64,000 nucleotides of DNA, taken from an uncultured bacterium (lineage in GTDB: Bacteria > DRYD01). The stretch is taken from the NCBI GenBank assembly GCA_937139605.1, contig CAKZQG010000043.1:8631-72630 (forward strand). The letters run 5' to 3'. The position numbers and the translations under genes are program-made. Below, one piece after another: positions 26,957-36,747 of this stretch. How positions within the stretch are numbered: the stretch's first letter is position 1; every line of letters starts with the position of its first letter. The notes under the pieces were generated by a model that had not been told where the DNA came from, ran no database searches, and worked only from the letters and a program-made list of their open reading frames with translations.

Positions 26957-28159
26957 ATGGAAAAAATAAACCTACTAACAGATATAAAAAAAGTAATAGA
27001 GAGTTTTGCTTCATTAAATATAATAATTATTTTAAGAAATTCAATGATAAATATTATCCCCATTATTTTAAGTGGAAGTTTTTTCCTATTATTCTTTAGT
27101 TTATTTGATTTAAAAATATTTAAAGATTTTTATATCCTAACAATGGGAGTAATAAGCATATTTTTAAGTGTTTCAATAGGTTATAATTTTGCTTTACTTT
27201 ATAATAAAGATAAAATCATATACTCTTTAATTTCTTTAGCTTCTTTTTTTGTAATACTTAACATAAACGAAATAGAAAAAAGTAGATTCATATTAATTAA
27301 AGATTTATCTGCAGATAATATGTTTTTAAGTATAATTGTTAGTTTATTTAGTTGCTATTTTTTTAGCTATATTTACAATATAACCGGAAACATATTTAAA
27401 ACCAAAGAAATCCCAGAATATGTTAAAAACAGTTTAAATTCCATTATCCCATTTTTTTTAACTTTAATAGTTACTATTTTAATTTTCAAACATTTTAATT
27501 TAAAAGACATTTTAATTAATATATTAAAGCCATTAGATAAATTTGGAGATAGTTTAATAACTGTGATATTATCTAATTTATTTTTACATATAATGAATTT
27601 ATTTGGGATTCATGGGATATCGATAATAAATAGTGTATTATTAGCGTTATGGCAAAAATATTTAGCAATAAATGCGGAAAGCTTTGCTAATAAATCTGAA
27701 TTAATCTATATAACAGCGTACCCATTTTTTCAATGGTTTATATGGATAGGAGGAGCAGGTTCTACTTTGGGATTAAATATCTTACTTTTATTTAATAAAA
27801 ATGAATATTTAAGGAATATAGGAAAGACAGGGATATTACCATCTTTATTTAATATAAATGAGCCTCTGTTGTTTGGATTACCTATTGTATTTAATCCTTT
27901 TTTTTATATTCCGTTTATATTAGTTCCGATAATAAACGGAGTAATTTCATATTTTGCTTTTTATTTTAATTTAGTTAATAAGGTATATATAGAGGTTCCG
28001 TGGTTTTTCCCTTATTTTATTGGAGCTTATCTATCAACAAATGACTACAAAGCTATAATCCTTAGCACTATTAACTTAGTTATCTCCATAATAATATACT
28101 ATCCCTTCCTAAAAGCTTATCAACAATACTTAGAAAACAATAAAAATAAAAAAATTTAG
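26957..28159 (+). CDS. PTS EIIC component, cellobiose/lactose-type
   Basis: 400 aa inner-membrane sugar-channel protein with about ten hydrophobic helices. Family signatures are HGISIINSVLLALW, GGAGSTLGLN and FNINEPLLFGLPIVFNP, the last being the conserved EIIC sugar-site loop with Glu. It would transport and, with EIIA/EIIB, phosphorylate a beta-glucoside or chitobiose-like sugar. No EIIA, EIIB, HPr or EI is in this window, so it is an orphan here. No clear ribosome-binding site before the ATG. Stop is TAG. Confidence 0.85.
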   Translation: MEKINLLTDIKKVIESFASLNIIIILRNSMINIIPIILSGSFFLLFFSLFDLKIFKDFYILTMGVISIFLSVSIGYNFALLYNKDKIIYSLISLASFFVILNINEIEKSRFILIKDLSADNMFLSIIVSLFSCYFFSYIYNITGNIFKTKEIPEYVKNSLNSIIPFFLTLIVTILIFKHFNLKDILINILKPLDKFGDSLITVILSNLFLHIMNLFGIHGISIINSVLLALWQKYLAINAESFANKSELIYITAYPFFQWFIWIGGAGSTLGLNILLLFNKNEYLRNIGKTGILPSLFNINEPLLFGLPIVFNPFFYIPFILVPIINGVISYFAFYFNLVNKVYIEVPWFFPYFIGAYLSTNDYKAIILSTINLVISIIIYYPFLKAYQQYLENNKNKKI

Positions 28160-28227
28160 AATATTAATAAAATTTTAATGATAAAAAATTAAAAAATATT
28201 TAAGGAATATCTATTTATTTTGGGATT

Positions 28228-28752
28228 TTAAGATTCAATACTAAAAATAAAACTCTTAACTAGCCTATTTTTATAAAATATAAAAACTTTAACCCTCATA
28301 ATGTTAGGATTATTATTAGGATCATATTTCCAAACGCAAACCCTATATGAAAAATTATTATTAACAAAATTATTTGTTAAGCTATTTAAATTAGCGTTAT
28401 TCCTAAGAATATCATTAAGATTATTAGGAATAGAAACTACTCCTAAATCGTAAGTAGTAGCAGGTAAAGTAGTAGGAAAATTAGCACTATTATCATTTGG
28501 TGGTTGAACACTAGAAAAATTTCCTATACCAACATTAGTAACAATTGTTAAGGCATGCCTAACAGCAGAATTAGCAACAAACTCAGCCTCAGTTAAAACA
28601 TAAGTATTCCTAGAGATAGCATTAGATACATTGACCCTATAAGTCAAAGCCCCAAATAAAACAAACAAGATTAATATTATAAATAAAAAAATAATTAACG
28701 CTACCCCTTTTGTAGATCTTTGCTTTTTAATTTTCTTAAGCACTATATCCAT
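28228..28752 (-). CDS. PilX/GspK-like minor pilin protein (operon 1)
   Basis: 174 aa. A basic leader (KKIKKQRSTKG) is followed by a hydrophobic helix starting GVALIIFLFIILILFVLFG. The prepilin cleavage Gly is present, but position +5 is not Glu. This is the pattern of PilX/GspK-type tip pseudopilins, which lack Glu5. The rest is a small soluble domain. Last gene of the minus-strand operon that begins at 33211; spacing to the gene before it is 57 bp. Confidence 0.75.
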   Translation of the reverse strand: MDIVLKKIKKQRSTKGVALIIFLFIILILFVLFGALTYRVNVSNAISRNTYVLTEAEFVANSAVRHALTIVTNVGIGNFSSVQPPNDNSANFPTTLPATTYDLGVVSIPNNLNDILRNNANLNSLTNNFVNNNFSYRVCVWKYDPNNNPNIMRVKVFIFYKNRLVKSFIFSIES

Positions 28753-28809
28753 AAAAACTTTCCTCCCTTAAAAAATGCTATAAATTATTCATAATTATTC
28801 ATATAGGAT

Positions 28810-29907
28810 TCATATAGAAGGATTAACTATATTTTTTAACGTTACAACTCTATATAACATATATCTTTTAAATCCATCATTTCCAGCATTTGTTAAAGGA
28901 TTTCTATCCAATCCTATTAGATTTCTTATATTAGATCTTAAAACTATTGTATATCTTATCATAGCAACTTTATCTTCTAAACTATTAGGAATAGAATCTC
29001 TCCAAACAGGCTCTCCATTATCTAAATCCACTTGATTATCATTATTTTCATCTAATGCAACTTGTATATTAAAACTCTCAACATTTGATAACAAAACAAC
29101 TGAACTAATAGGATTATCTGTCCTAAAATTATAAACCTCCCTTATCAAGTTATTATTAGCATCTATATAATAACTCATTTTATAAATTTCCTTAGGTTTC
29201 ATAACTCTAATATTATTGGATGGCAAATAATTTATTATATCTTTATTTAGATTTCCACCATAAAACGATAAAGGTCTATGTTGTAAATGATTAGCATTAT
29301 ATTGAACTTTAGTGATATAAAATAATACTCCCACCCAATTTCCATTAGCATCTGGAGCATAAGCTATAACATAATAAGGCTGAACTCCATTATTATTAGG
29401 ATTATTTCCTTGCATATTAGGATCAGGCCACATAGCTTGAAAACTAGGATCACTCATATTAACTACCGAAGGATCCACATCTATTTCTGCAGAATTACCG
29501 CCTCCTAAAGCAGTAGCAGAACCTATATATGCTAAATTATTTTCCTGAATATCGAAATAATAAAAACTAATAGTATCCTTATCATTATTATTAGTTAACT
29601 TAATTTTTCTTACATCAGATGCAATATTATTATTAATAACTTGTCCATTTTGATCTACATAATAAAAGCTACTTAAAACTACTCCATCTTGAAGTGCTGT
29701 ATAACCAGCGTTTCCAAAATCGTAATCCATAACAGCTAGCGCTGAATTTATTTTCATCTGAAAAATAGAAATCTGATCAATAGTTTTCGATGATTTTTGG
29801 TAATATATTATAATCTGTATTAAAAATAAAACAATTAAAGATAACAAGGTAGAATATATTAAAATTTCTATTAAAGAGAACGCACTTTTTTTATATGTTT
29901 TTTTCAT
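28810..29907 (-). CDS. PilW-like prepilin (operon 1)
   Basis: 365 aa. Prepilin leader and helix: KKSA|FSLIEILIYSTLL, with Ala instead of Gly at -1 and Glu at +5. The prepilin peptidase accepts Ala in some pilins. The large C-terminal domain has an acidic loop (DENNDNQVDLDNGEP) that looks calcium-binding. Size and position match PilW in minor-pilin operons. Stop is TGA, followed a few codons later by TAA. Confidence 0.8.
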   Translation of the reverse strand: MKKTYKKSAFSLIEILIYSTLLSLIVLFLIQIIIYYQKSSKTIDQISIFQMKINSALAVMDYDFGNAGYTALQDGVVLSSFYYVDQNGQVINNNIASDVRKIKLTNNNDKDTISFYYFDIQENNLAYIGSATALGGGNSAEIDVDPSVVNMSDPSFQAMWPDPNMQGNNPNNNGVQPYYVIAYAPDANGNWVGVLFYITKVQYNANHLQHRPLSFYGGNLNKDIINYLPSNNIRVMKPKEIYKMSYYIDANNNLIREVYNFRTDNPISSVVLLSNVESFNIQVALDENNDNQVDLDNGEPVWRDSIPNSLEDKVAMIRYTIVLRSNIRNLIGLDRNPLTNAGNDGFKRYMLYRVVTLKNIVNPSI

Positions 29908-29954
29908 ACCATTCTATCCTCCTTTAATTTATTTAATTTATTTAATTTATTTAA

Positions 29955-30509
29955 TTAATTTCTAATTTTCCTTATATTAATATCCCCACCAGGATTTAAA
30001 GTTATAGAATATCTATAGCTAACTCTAGTATTAATTAGATTAATAGTTATTAAGTTAAACTGATTATTATTGGGAAGAATAACAAAACCTAAACTATTAA
30101 ATTTAAAAATAATAACATTAGGATTAAAAGTATTAATAATCTGATTAATTGAAGGAAAAGATATAATAATATTTTGAATAGAGCTATTTCTATTATTAAA
30201 ATCATTGAATATATTTCTAGAGTCTATAACTACTGGATCATTATTATCAAAAGAATTACTTCTATTAGCATCGATAAATATTAAAAAATTTCTATTATCT
30301 AAAGCAATAAATCCTACTTCATAGAGATTAATTATAGCCGCTGTTTTAGCTCTATACAAAGCATTATAAAGCCCATTGCTCCAACTATCAAACTTAACAT
30401 TCTCAGGAAAAAAAAGAGGAGTAGCTATAGTAACTAAAATAACAAACACACTAATTACTATTACTAACTCCACTAAAGAAAATCCTTTCTTAGACTTTAT
30501 AAGCTCCAT
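29955..30509 (-). CDS. FimT/GspH-like prepilin (operon 1)
   Basis: 184 aa. Classical class III leader KSKKG|FSLVELVIVISVFVIL with Glu at +5. The C-terminal domain has the beta-rich shape of FimT/FimU/GspH proteins (KTAAIINLYEVGFIAL, IIFKFNSLGFVIL, GGDINI). GGAGGGAA precedes the ATG. The gap to the next gene (29908-29954) contains about three and a half copies of a 9-bp AT repeat. Confidence 0.85.
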   Translation of the reverse strand: MELIKSKKGFSLVELVIVISVFVILVTIATPLFFPENVKFDSWSNGLYNALYRAKTAAIINLYEVGFIALDNRNFLIFIDANRSNSFDNNDPVVIDSRNIFNDFNNRNSSIQNIIISFPSINQIINTFNPNVIIFKFNSLGFVILPNNNQFNLITINLINTRVSYRYSITLNPGGDINIRKIRN

Positions 30510-30545
30510 ATTCCCTCCTTAATGATATTAATTTTAATTATAAAA

Positions 30546-30953
30546 TTATATAAAACTTTCTAACTTAACTTCTAAATTTCTATTACCTGTTCTAATTCTT
30601 GGGCTCTGAACCCTTATTGTTAATTTTCTTAAACCTAAATTAGTAGTATAATTTCCATTATCTTGAATAGAAATATTAACTATATAAGAAAGATTCCCAA
30701 CATTATGATTAAAATTTCTAGTTCCTGTGCTTTGCCCTCTTGGAAAATATGAATATATTTCCATATAACTTTTAGCAATACTTAAGCAGTTTAAGTATTC
30801 TGTTTGTCTATAAGTAGATACTACTAAATTAGTTAAGCCCTCTATAACTAAAAACAAAGTACCTACTGATAAAGCCACAACAACCAATATCTCAATTAAA
30901 GTTATTCCCTTCCTATTTTTTGTTTTTATTTCATTTATTTTATTTAATATCAT
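30546..30953 (-). CDS. PilV-like prepilin (operon 1)
   Basis: 135 aa. Leader KTKNRKG|ITLIEILVVVALSVG with Glu at +5, then a short C-terminal domain. The start is 2 bp from the stop of the FG-GAP protein gene, so translation is coupled. Fits PilV/GspI-type minor pilins. Confidence 0.82.
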   Translation of the reverse strand: MILNKINEIKTKNRKGITLIEILVVVALSVGTLFLVIEGLTNLVVSTYRQTEYLNCLSIAKSYMEIYSYFPRGQSTGTRNFNHNVGNLSYIVNISIQDNGNYTTNLGLRKLTIRVQSPRIRTGNRNLEVKLESFI

Positions 30954-30955
30954 TA

Positions 30956-33211
30956 TTACCTTACCTCTTTCCAGTTAGTTATTCTTATAGATCTTGGAGT
31001 AGAAATATAACTTAAATTTATTCCATTAATATTAATAGTATTAGTTAAAGCAGTAATTGAATTACCAGTTAAATCATTAGTAGTAGTAGTTCTCATAGAA
31101 GCCGGAACTATTATTTCAATTTTATAAGCTAAGGAAGCTCCTTTCATTTTAGGAGTACCTGTATTTTGCCAAACACCATTATTAATTCTGTATTGAACAA
31201 AATTAGAATTAGAAGGCCAAAAATTAAATTCTACTATCAAAGAGCCAGGCATTGGATTAGTTAATTGATTAGTAGAAACCCAAACAGGATTTCCTCCATT
31301 AAAACTATTAGCCATATATATTTTTAAATCATAACCATTAGAGTTTCCATTAATTGTTAAAGTAGCTTGTTTAATATAAAATCTTCCTCTATTGTAATTA
31401 TAAGCATCCTGATCACTACCAACTAATGATATAAAATCCTTAGATTCCAAAATAAATCTATCAGCATTAATATAATTATTCCCTAATTGTTCAAAAGTAA
31501 ATAAAGTTCGCGAATGATTACCATCAGTAGCAACTATATCAAAAGCACTAGGATTAGATAAATTCATAATAGATAGCCCATCAAAATCTGCATTTAGATT
31601 ATCATTAGTTAATGCATATTGTCCTAAGAAATAACCTTTAAATTTTACATTGGTATTGCTTCCTTGATTAACTGAAGAATTAATAAAAGTATAAATCCTA
31701 CCCCCAGGTTTAGATAAAACAACATTATTCCTATCTTTAAACATAATAGAGTAATTACTCATATTAGAAGGAGAATAATTCCAATTATCAGTAGTTATAG
31801 ATATATCTAATCTTCCATCGCGATTAAAATCAACTAATGTTATATTATTAGCAGCACCAACATACTCCGGATTGGGTGGGTTATTTGGATTACTTGAATT
31901 TACTTGAGTATTAGGGCCCTTATAATCCATACTTTCTACTACATTAGTATTCCTACTTGGATTATTCTGATTATTTTTTGTATATAATGATATAACATTT
32001 TGTCCATTACTTAAAAACGGAGAATTATTATTAGTATTGGGAGTAGAATTAGGATTAAAATTAGGATTACCTTTAAATATTTTAATATCAGGACTATCAG
32101 TATTAGCTACAACTAAATCAATTGTTCCATCATTATCTATATCCCCTAAATCTATTACCAAATTACCCTTTTTGCCATTATTAAAACCAGTTGATAAACC
32201 TGTTTGATTTGAAGTCATTATTTTTATAGGATTTCCAAAAGTTATAGTATTAGATCCTGGAGTAGTTGTATTAGGAACATACCATATATTCCCATCTGCT
32301 CCCGCTATTATAATATCTTCTCTATTATCATTATTAAAGTCAATAGGAACTCTTCTTACGTTTCCATCTTGAACAATAAGAGCACGTGATTTCACAGCAT
32401 CCGAAGTCCATTGAACATAAACTCGATCCCAAGTAGTCCCAGTAGAACTACCAGGAGTTATAGTATTAATTTGATTAAAACTAAGATTACCTATATTATC
32501 TATTCTCCCACTTATACTATAAGCTCCCTCTATTTTTGAATAAGTATTATCAGGTTCATTAGAACCTATAACAAAAATATCAGGAATATTATCATTATTA
32601 AAATCTCCAATAGTAGCTGCATTAAAATTATGATTTATCCCACTATTTGTATAATCTGCTATCTGAATTACATTAATATTGCTCCCCTGCTTTACTATTT
32701 TATTTATTTTTCTATTAAAAGTAATCCCTATACCAAATGAAGGGGTTAAAGTTGAATCCCATAACACTATAGCATTATAATTCCCTCCGGGATTAATTAA
32801 AGAAGGAGCACTAAAATTAAAGTCAGTTACCACTTGAGAAAATTGCAAAGAATACCAAGTTCCATTTGATCTTACAAACCAAACATTAGGAACTCTATTT
32901 GAATTCAATATAGCATATGCATCCCTTAGCAAACTATTATTAAATACATTATACGGGTAAATAATGTTATTAGTTGCTCCACTTGGTAAATTTATATTAG
33001 CTCCAATAATATCATTAACTCCTAAAAAATTAGAGTAATTACTTAAATAATTAGTGGGTATTGTATTAACGTAGCTAGAAAAATTAGAATTTAAGAAACC
33101 AGGGGCATCTTTTACAGCATCAACTCCTGCTAAGGAAAATCTAAAAAAAATCGCAATAACTAAAATCATAAATATAGATAGTATGTAGAACCTCAAGATA
33201 AAATTTTTCAT
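30956..33211 (-). CDS. Exported FG-GAP/VCBS-repeat protein, possible PilY1-like tip protein
   Basis: 751 aa with an N-terminal signal segment (FYILSIFMILVIAIFFRF). At least four FG-GAP/VCBS-type calcium loops are visible: GDFNNDNIPDIFVIG, DFNNDNREDIIIAG, GDIDNDGTIDLVVAN and DFNRDGRLDISI. These form an integrin-alpha-like propeller. The C-terminal third is a separate beta-rich domain. First gene of operon 1, ahead of four prepilin-like genes. The arrangement parallels fimU-pilV-W-X-pilY1 clusters, so an adhesive pilus-tip role is a good guess. AAGGAGGG precedes the ATG. Confidence 0.75.
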   Translation of the reverse strand: MKNFILRFYILSIFMILVIAIFFRFSLAGVDAVKDAPGFLNSNFSSYVNTIPTNYLSNYSNFLGVNDIIGANINLPSGATNNIIYPYNVFNNSLLRDAYAILNSNRVPNVWFVRSNGTWYSLQFSQVVTDFNFSAPSLINPGGNYNAIVLWDSTLTPSFGIGITFNRKINKIVKQGSNINVIQIADYTNSGINHNFNAATIGDFNNDNIPDIFVIGSNEPDNTYSKIEGAYSISGRIDNIGNLSFNQINTITPGSSTGTTWDRVYVQWTSDAVKSRALIVQDGNVRRVPIDFNNDNREDIIIAGADGNIWYVPNTTTPGSNTITFGNPIKIMTSNQTGLSTGFNNGKKGNLVIDLGDIDNDGTIDLVVANTDSPDIKIFKGNPNFNPNSTPNTNNNSPFLSNGQNVISLYTKNNQNNPSRNTNVVESMDYKGPNTQVNSSNPNNPPNPEYVGAANNITLVDFNRDGRLDISITTDNWNYSPSNMSNYSIMFKDRNNVVLSKPGGRIYTFINSSVNQGSNTNVKFKGYFLGQYALTNDNLNADFDGLSIMNLSNPSAFDIVATDGNHSRTLFTFEQLGNNYINADRFILESKDFISLVGSDQDAYNYNRGRFYIKQATLTINGNSNGYDLKIYMANSFNGGNPVWVSTNQLTNPMPGSLIVEFNFWPSNSNFVQYRINNGVWQNTGTPKMKGASLAYKIEIIVPASMRTTTTNDLTGNSITALTNTININGINLSYISTPRSIRITNWKEVR

Positions 33212-33259
33212 AATATTTTTTCCCTCCTTAATTATTAATTATAAATATTCTCACTTATA

Positions 33260-33341
33260 ATTATAATAATTTTTTTTAAAAAGTCAAGTATTTAGTGGGG
33301 GGGGGGAATTGTAAAATGTTTGTTAAATTTATTAAATTATT
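33260..33341 (-). promoter_or_regulatory. Promoter of pilin-like operon 1 with poly-C tract (inverted-repeat copy 1)
   Basis: Read on the minus strand. Order: TTAACA-AACAT-TTTACA (33326-33310), ATT, ten C (33306-33297), nine bases, -35 TTGACT (33287-33282), 16-bp spacer, -10 TATAAT (33265-33260). The same 81-82 bp sequence occurs in the opposite orientation at 58990-59070 with nine C and one T/C change. The tract separates an activator-like box from -35, so slipped-strand length changes would alter spacing. The first gene starts at 33211. Confidence 0.85.
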
Positions 33342-33371
33342 TTCAAAATTATTAATTAATTAAAATATTTT

Positions 33372-33388
33372 TGTAAAAAAATTGTTAA
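33372..33388. promoter_or_regulatory. Second Pho-box-like repeat upstream of operon 1
   Basis: TGTAAA-N5-TGTTAA on the plus strand, which is TTAACA-N5-TTTACA on the minus strand, overlapping the acpS stop codon. It lies 62 bp upstream of the box inside the poly-C promoter element, in the same orientation. Confidence 0.4.
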
Positions 33389-33783
33389 AAATAAATAATT
33401 AACAAAGAATTAGCAACTGTTAAATCCCTTTCATGTGAAATACTTACTTTAACTATAAAATCTTTAACATCCTTACTAAAAAAATTTGATAATTTAACTA
33501 AAATATAATCTTTATTAACAAAATCTACAGAATTATTTAAAATCGAGATAGAATTAAAATTAATCTTAAAAGATAAGGCTTTAATGATAGCTTCTTTAGC
33601 AGCAAACCTACCCGCTAAAAACTCTACCCTTCTTTTATAATTAAATATCTTACTATATCTTTCAATTTCAAAAATACTTAAAACCCTTTTAATAAATCTA
33701 AAATTATAAATATTTTTTGATATTCTTTTATTATAAACAATATCTATCCCTGTATTAATAAAGAAGTGATCATTAAATAACAT
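33385..33783 (-). CDS. acpS: Holo-acyl-carrier-protein synthase
   Basis: 132 aa. Transfers 4'-phosphopantetheine from CoA to apo-ACP. Motifs are the metal-binding GIDIV near residue 13 and FAAKEAIIKAL (Glu/Lys pair), with the closing SISHERDLTVANSLLI. The start is 6 bp from the fliF-like stop, so they are coupled. Identification is good despite many substitutions to Ile/Lys/Asn. Confidence 0.88.
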   Translation of the reverse strand: MLFNDHFFINTGIDIVYNKRISKNIYNFRFIKRVLSIFEIERYSKIFNYKRRVEFLAGRFAAKEAIIKALSFKINFNSISILNNSVDFVNKDYILVKLSNFFSKDVKDFIVKVSISHERDLTVANSLLIIYF

Positions 33784-33789
33784 TAATTA

Positions 33790-35415
33790 TTATTTATTTT
33801 CATCAACCCAAGTTTTTTTAAGGATTTCAGCGATTTCATTAGGATTAGATTTAGCAACCTGCTCTATTTCAGTAACTAATGTTTTAAATTCCACATTTTC
33901 TTGAGTAGCTTCAGATTTATTTCCCAACTTATCAGTAGTTAAATCCACAACAGTATTAGAAGTGACTTCTTCTTTTTGAGAGTAATTAGGAGCTATATTA
34001 ATAGCCATTCTATCATAACTTAGTTTATTTTGCTTAAATAAGAAAACCCCCAATACTCCCAAAGCCCCTATAGCTGCTACAGATGCTAAAAATATAACTA
34101 AAGATTGTATAGGGAACGAATTAGATTTAACAGGAACAGCTGGAGGAGCTACTACTACAGGATTAGAAACTTGATTAGTACTATTAGCAAAGAACGGTAA
34201 ATTAACTACAGCTATACTGTCCCCTCTTTCCTCTTTTAATCCAATGGCATTTTTAATATATTGTTGTACTTGAGCTTTAGTAGAATCAGATACATTATTT
34301 AAAGCCACTGCTACAGTTATTCTCTTTATAGAAGACCCGGGGTTTTTAACTACTTCAGTAACTACTTGATCCACTTTTTGATTAACAATAGTTTGTTGTT
34401 GAATTTCACTAGCATTTTCTTTATTTTTATCTAAAGCTCCACCTTCATATTGTTTTGTTTTTTTAGTTTCTTGTTTAGATAAAACCTTAGAATTAGGATC
34501 ATCAGGAAGCCCATATTGTTCTCGATATATCTTGATCCTATCCCAATCCAGTTCAACATCAACATTAACAGTATAATTCCCTACCCCTAATATTTGATCT
34601 AATGATTGAGTTAATTTAGAAACATACATATTTTCTACTTTTTGCTTAATTCCAAAGGTATCTTCCACAGGGTTAACTGCATTAGGGTTTAATATCCTTC
34701 CATTAACTACTAAAGATATATTATTAGAATCTAAACCTTCTACAGAATTAGCAACAGTTTGAATAATAGCACTCGCTTCTTCATTAGATAAGGATTTTGC
34801 GGGAAAAGTATTTAAAATAATAGACGCCTTAACAGGTTCCTTAGTTTCAGATAAGGGATCGTTCTTAGGAATAGCTAAGGAAACATTAACATTACTAATT
34901 TTATCTGGATAAAACTCCTTTATTTTAGTAGATAATGCATATTCTGTAGATTGTTTTATATAGTTTTCCCAAGCTTCCTTAGTGGTACCTGGCGGAGGAG
35001 CTTTTAACTCAGGAGCAACATTAGGTTTTATAAACCCTTGCTTTACTACATCAGTATAAACCCTATTATGATACTTAGGATGAATATAAACTTGCCCTAA
35101 AGCATCATCTATCCTATATTCTTTTATACCATTATTTTCTAAGTAATTTTTAACGTTAGCTAACTGAGCTTTATCCAATTTACCCCCAGGATAAAGCGGA
35201 ATATACTCATTAGATTTAGAATACAAAAATATAGTAATACCAATAGCAATAATTAAGATAATAACAACAGCAATAATAGCTTTTTGAGTATTATTGAGAT
35301 TTTTTAAAGTTTCAAATAATTGATTAGGTGAAGCTGTAGGAGAAGCCGCTCCTGCTTGAGTTAATCTAGTATTAGTAGGTCGCGTTGGTCTAGTAGAACC
35401 AGGTCTAACTGTCAC
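33790..35415 (-). CDS. fliF: FliF-like MS-ring protein (FliF/YscJ family)
   Basis: 541 aa. N-terminal Pro/Thr-rich cytoplasmic stretch, TM helix at about residues 44-64, the characteristic YIPLYPGGKLDKAQL, YscJ/FliF ring domains (residues about 70-220, including SVEGLDSNNISLVVNGR), a Lys/Glu/Gln-rich collar insertion, and a second TM at about residues 435-460 with a C-terminal cytoplasmic tail (the FliG-binding part in flagella). No other flagellar or type III gene is in the window. Start is GTG with a GGGGGGAT ribosome-binding site. It is followed by acpS. A Pho-box-like repeat lies 82 bp upstream. Confidence 0.82.
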   Translation of the reverse strand: MTVRPGSTRPTRPTNTRLTQAGAASPTASPNQLFETLKNLNNTQKAIIAVVIILIIAIGITIFLYSKSNEYIPLYPGGKLDKAQLANVKNYLENNGIKEYRIDDALGQVYIHPKYHNRVYTDVVKQGFIKPNVAPELKAPPPGTTKEAWENYIKQSTEYALSTKIKEFYPDKISNVNVSLAIPKNDPLSETKEPVKASIILNTFPAKSLSNEEASAIIQTVANSVEGLDSNNISLVVNGRILNPNAVNPVEDTFGIKQKVENMYVSKLTQSLDQILGVGNYTVNVDVELDWDRIKIYREQYGLPDDPNSKVLSKQETKKTKQYEGGALDKNKENASEIQQQTIVNQKVDQVVTEVVKNPGSSIKRITVAVALNNVSDSTKAQVQQYIKNAIGLKEERGDSIAVVNLPFFANSTNQVSNPVVVAPPAVPVKSNSFPIQSLVIFLASVAAIGALGVLGVFLFKQNKLSYDRMAINIAPNYSQKEEVTSNTVVDLTTDKLGNKSEATQENVEFKTLVTEIEQVAKSNPNEIAEILKKTWVDENK

Positions 35416-35445
35416 AAACTATCCCCCCTTTATATCTTTAATCCT

Positions 35446-35513
35446 ATTATATATTTTAAATAAAAATTAAAAAATCCCCTATAAAATATTAAAAAATTAA
35501 CATCTTTTTTACA
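35446..35513 (-). promoter_or_regulatory. fliF-like gene promoter region with Pho-box-like repeat
   Basis: TTAACA-TCTTT-TTTACA at 35497-35513 (plus strand) and a possible -10 TATAAT on the minus strand at 35451-35446, 45 bp from the box. No convincing -35 is present. Confidence 0.5.
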
Positions 35514-35550
35514 AAAAATAATTTAAATTTTTAAATTATTAAATTTCAAA

Positions 35551-36747
35551 TTATTCTTGAACAACAGCCAAATCAGTTCTTATTTTATTTTCATCAAAAA
35601 CATCCGATAACCTAAAATTAAAATAATTAGAATATTTATCTAATTGATTTAGTATATATTCTTTAGCAAAAGAATCTATATTTTCTTTAATAACAACATC
35701 CAAATTATTAATTTCATTTATTAATACTGCTTTAATTCCTTTATTTTCAAAATAATCTTCTAAAACTTTTAAAGATTTATTAGTAGATACCAAAATAATA
35801 GCATAAGGCTTATAAGATGAATAATAAATATCTAAAAAGAAAACATTATGGATTTTAAAATCTTCGTTAAGGAAAGATATAACAATCGGCTTTGATAATT
35901 CATTATATATTAAGTTTTTACAAACTTCGACTAAATCTAAATACAATTGCTCTCCCATAGTGTCTCTTAATTTTTTATAAACATATTCAGCAAAAACCAT
36001 ATTATCAGAAAGAATATAATTAGAAACTTCAGTTAAAGTTAAAATTTCTTCCATTCTTTCATCTTTTATACTTTTTCCACAATGAAAACACTTAATCCCA
36101 ACACTTTGATTTAAGATATCTAAATTAGCGGCTTGTATAATTTGCCTACCAGTTTCTTTACATATAAAAACATACTCGTTTGATAAAAAATTCTTACTTA
36201 ATAGTTCATTTAAATCTTCTTGATTAACATTTAAAACTTTTATTAAATCGCTTCTAAATAAAGAAGTCCCAACTTCTTTTATCCTCTTTAAAAGCAAATA
36301 ACTATTAGTATCTAAAATAGAAATATATTTAATTATATCATCATTTATGTTTAATTCAGTAACTGGATTAAATAATTCAACTTCAGTTTTCAAAACATTA
36401 AATTCAAATTCAATGTTTTTATTAGTACAAAATTTTTCAAAAACCTTTTTATAAGCTTCAAAAATCTTTAATTCCTCAAAATCATTATATACAAATAGTA
36501 AATAAATTTTATTAGATTTAGAAAAATCTATTAAAAAAGCTGTTTTATCTTTAACAAAAATTTCTACATCCTGTTCAAAAACTATAGTCTTTAAATCTTT
36601 AGGATCTTTTGAAAAAGAAAATAACTTATATAAATTAACTTTAGTAGAATTAATAACGGGATTCCCTAACTTAGAGAAATAATTAATAATATCCGATTTA
36701 TAATTAAATTCTTGATTTAAATTAAAAATTGCTTCTAGATATTTCAT
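35551..36747 (-). CDS. Unknown protein with a CxxC zinc-ribbon-like motif
   Basis: 398 aa, no family recognised. Residues about 140-200 look like a winged helix (SYLLLKRIKEVGTSLFRSDLIKVL). A single CFHCGKS follows at about 223, with a nearby Cys (YVFICKETGRQI) that could complete a metal site. The C-terminal half is alpha/beta (AIILVSTNKSLKVLEDYFENKG). Soluble. GGAGGTGA precedes the ATG, which directly follows the aspS stop. It might be a DNA-binding or sensing protein; this is a guess. Confidence 0.65.
   Translation of the reverse strand: MKYLEAIFNLNQEFNYKSDIINYFSKLGNPVINSTKVNLYKLFSFSKDPKDLKTIVFEQDVEIFVKDKTAFLIDFSKSNKIYLLFVYNDFEELKIFEAYKKVFEKFCTNKNIEFEFNVLKTEVELFNPVTELNINDDIIKYISILDTNSYLLLKRIKEVGTSLFRSDLIKVLNVNQEDLNELLSKNFLSNEYVFICKETGRQIIQAANLDILNQSVGIKCFHCGKSIKDERMEEILTLTEVSNYILSDNMVFAEYVYKKLRDTMGEQLYLDLVEVCKNLIYNELSKPIVISFLNEDFKIHNVFFLDIYYSSYKPYAIILVSTNKSLKVLEDYFENKGIKAVLINEINNLDVVIKENIDSFAKEYILNQLDKYSNYFNFRLSDVFDENKIRTDLAVVQE

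Noticed and set aside
33297-33306. Poly-G/C tract as an assembly artefact
   Set aside because: The same tract occurs at a second locus (59025-59033) inside the same 80-bp conserved block with unlike flanks, and at the same distance from a good promoter. Exact length could still be misread.
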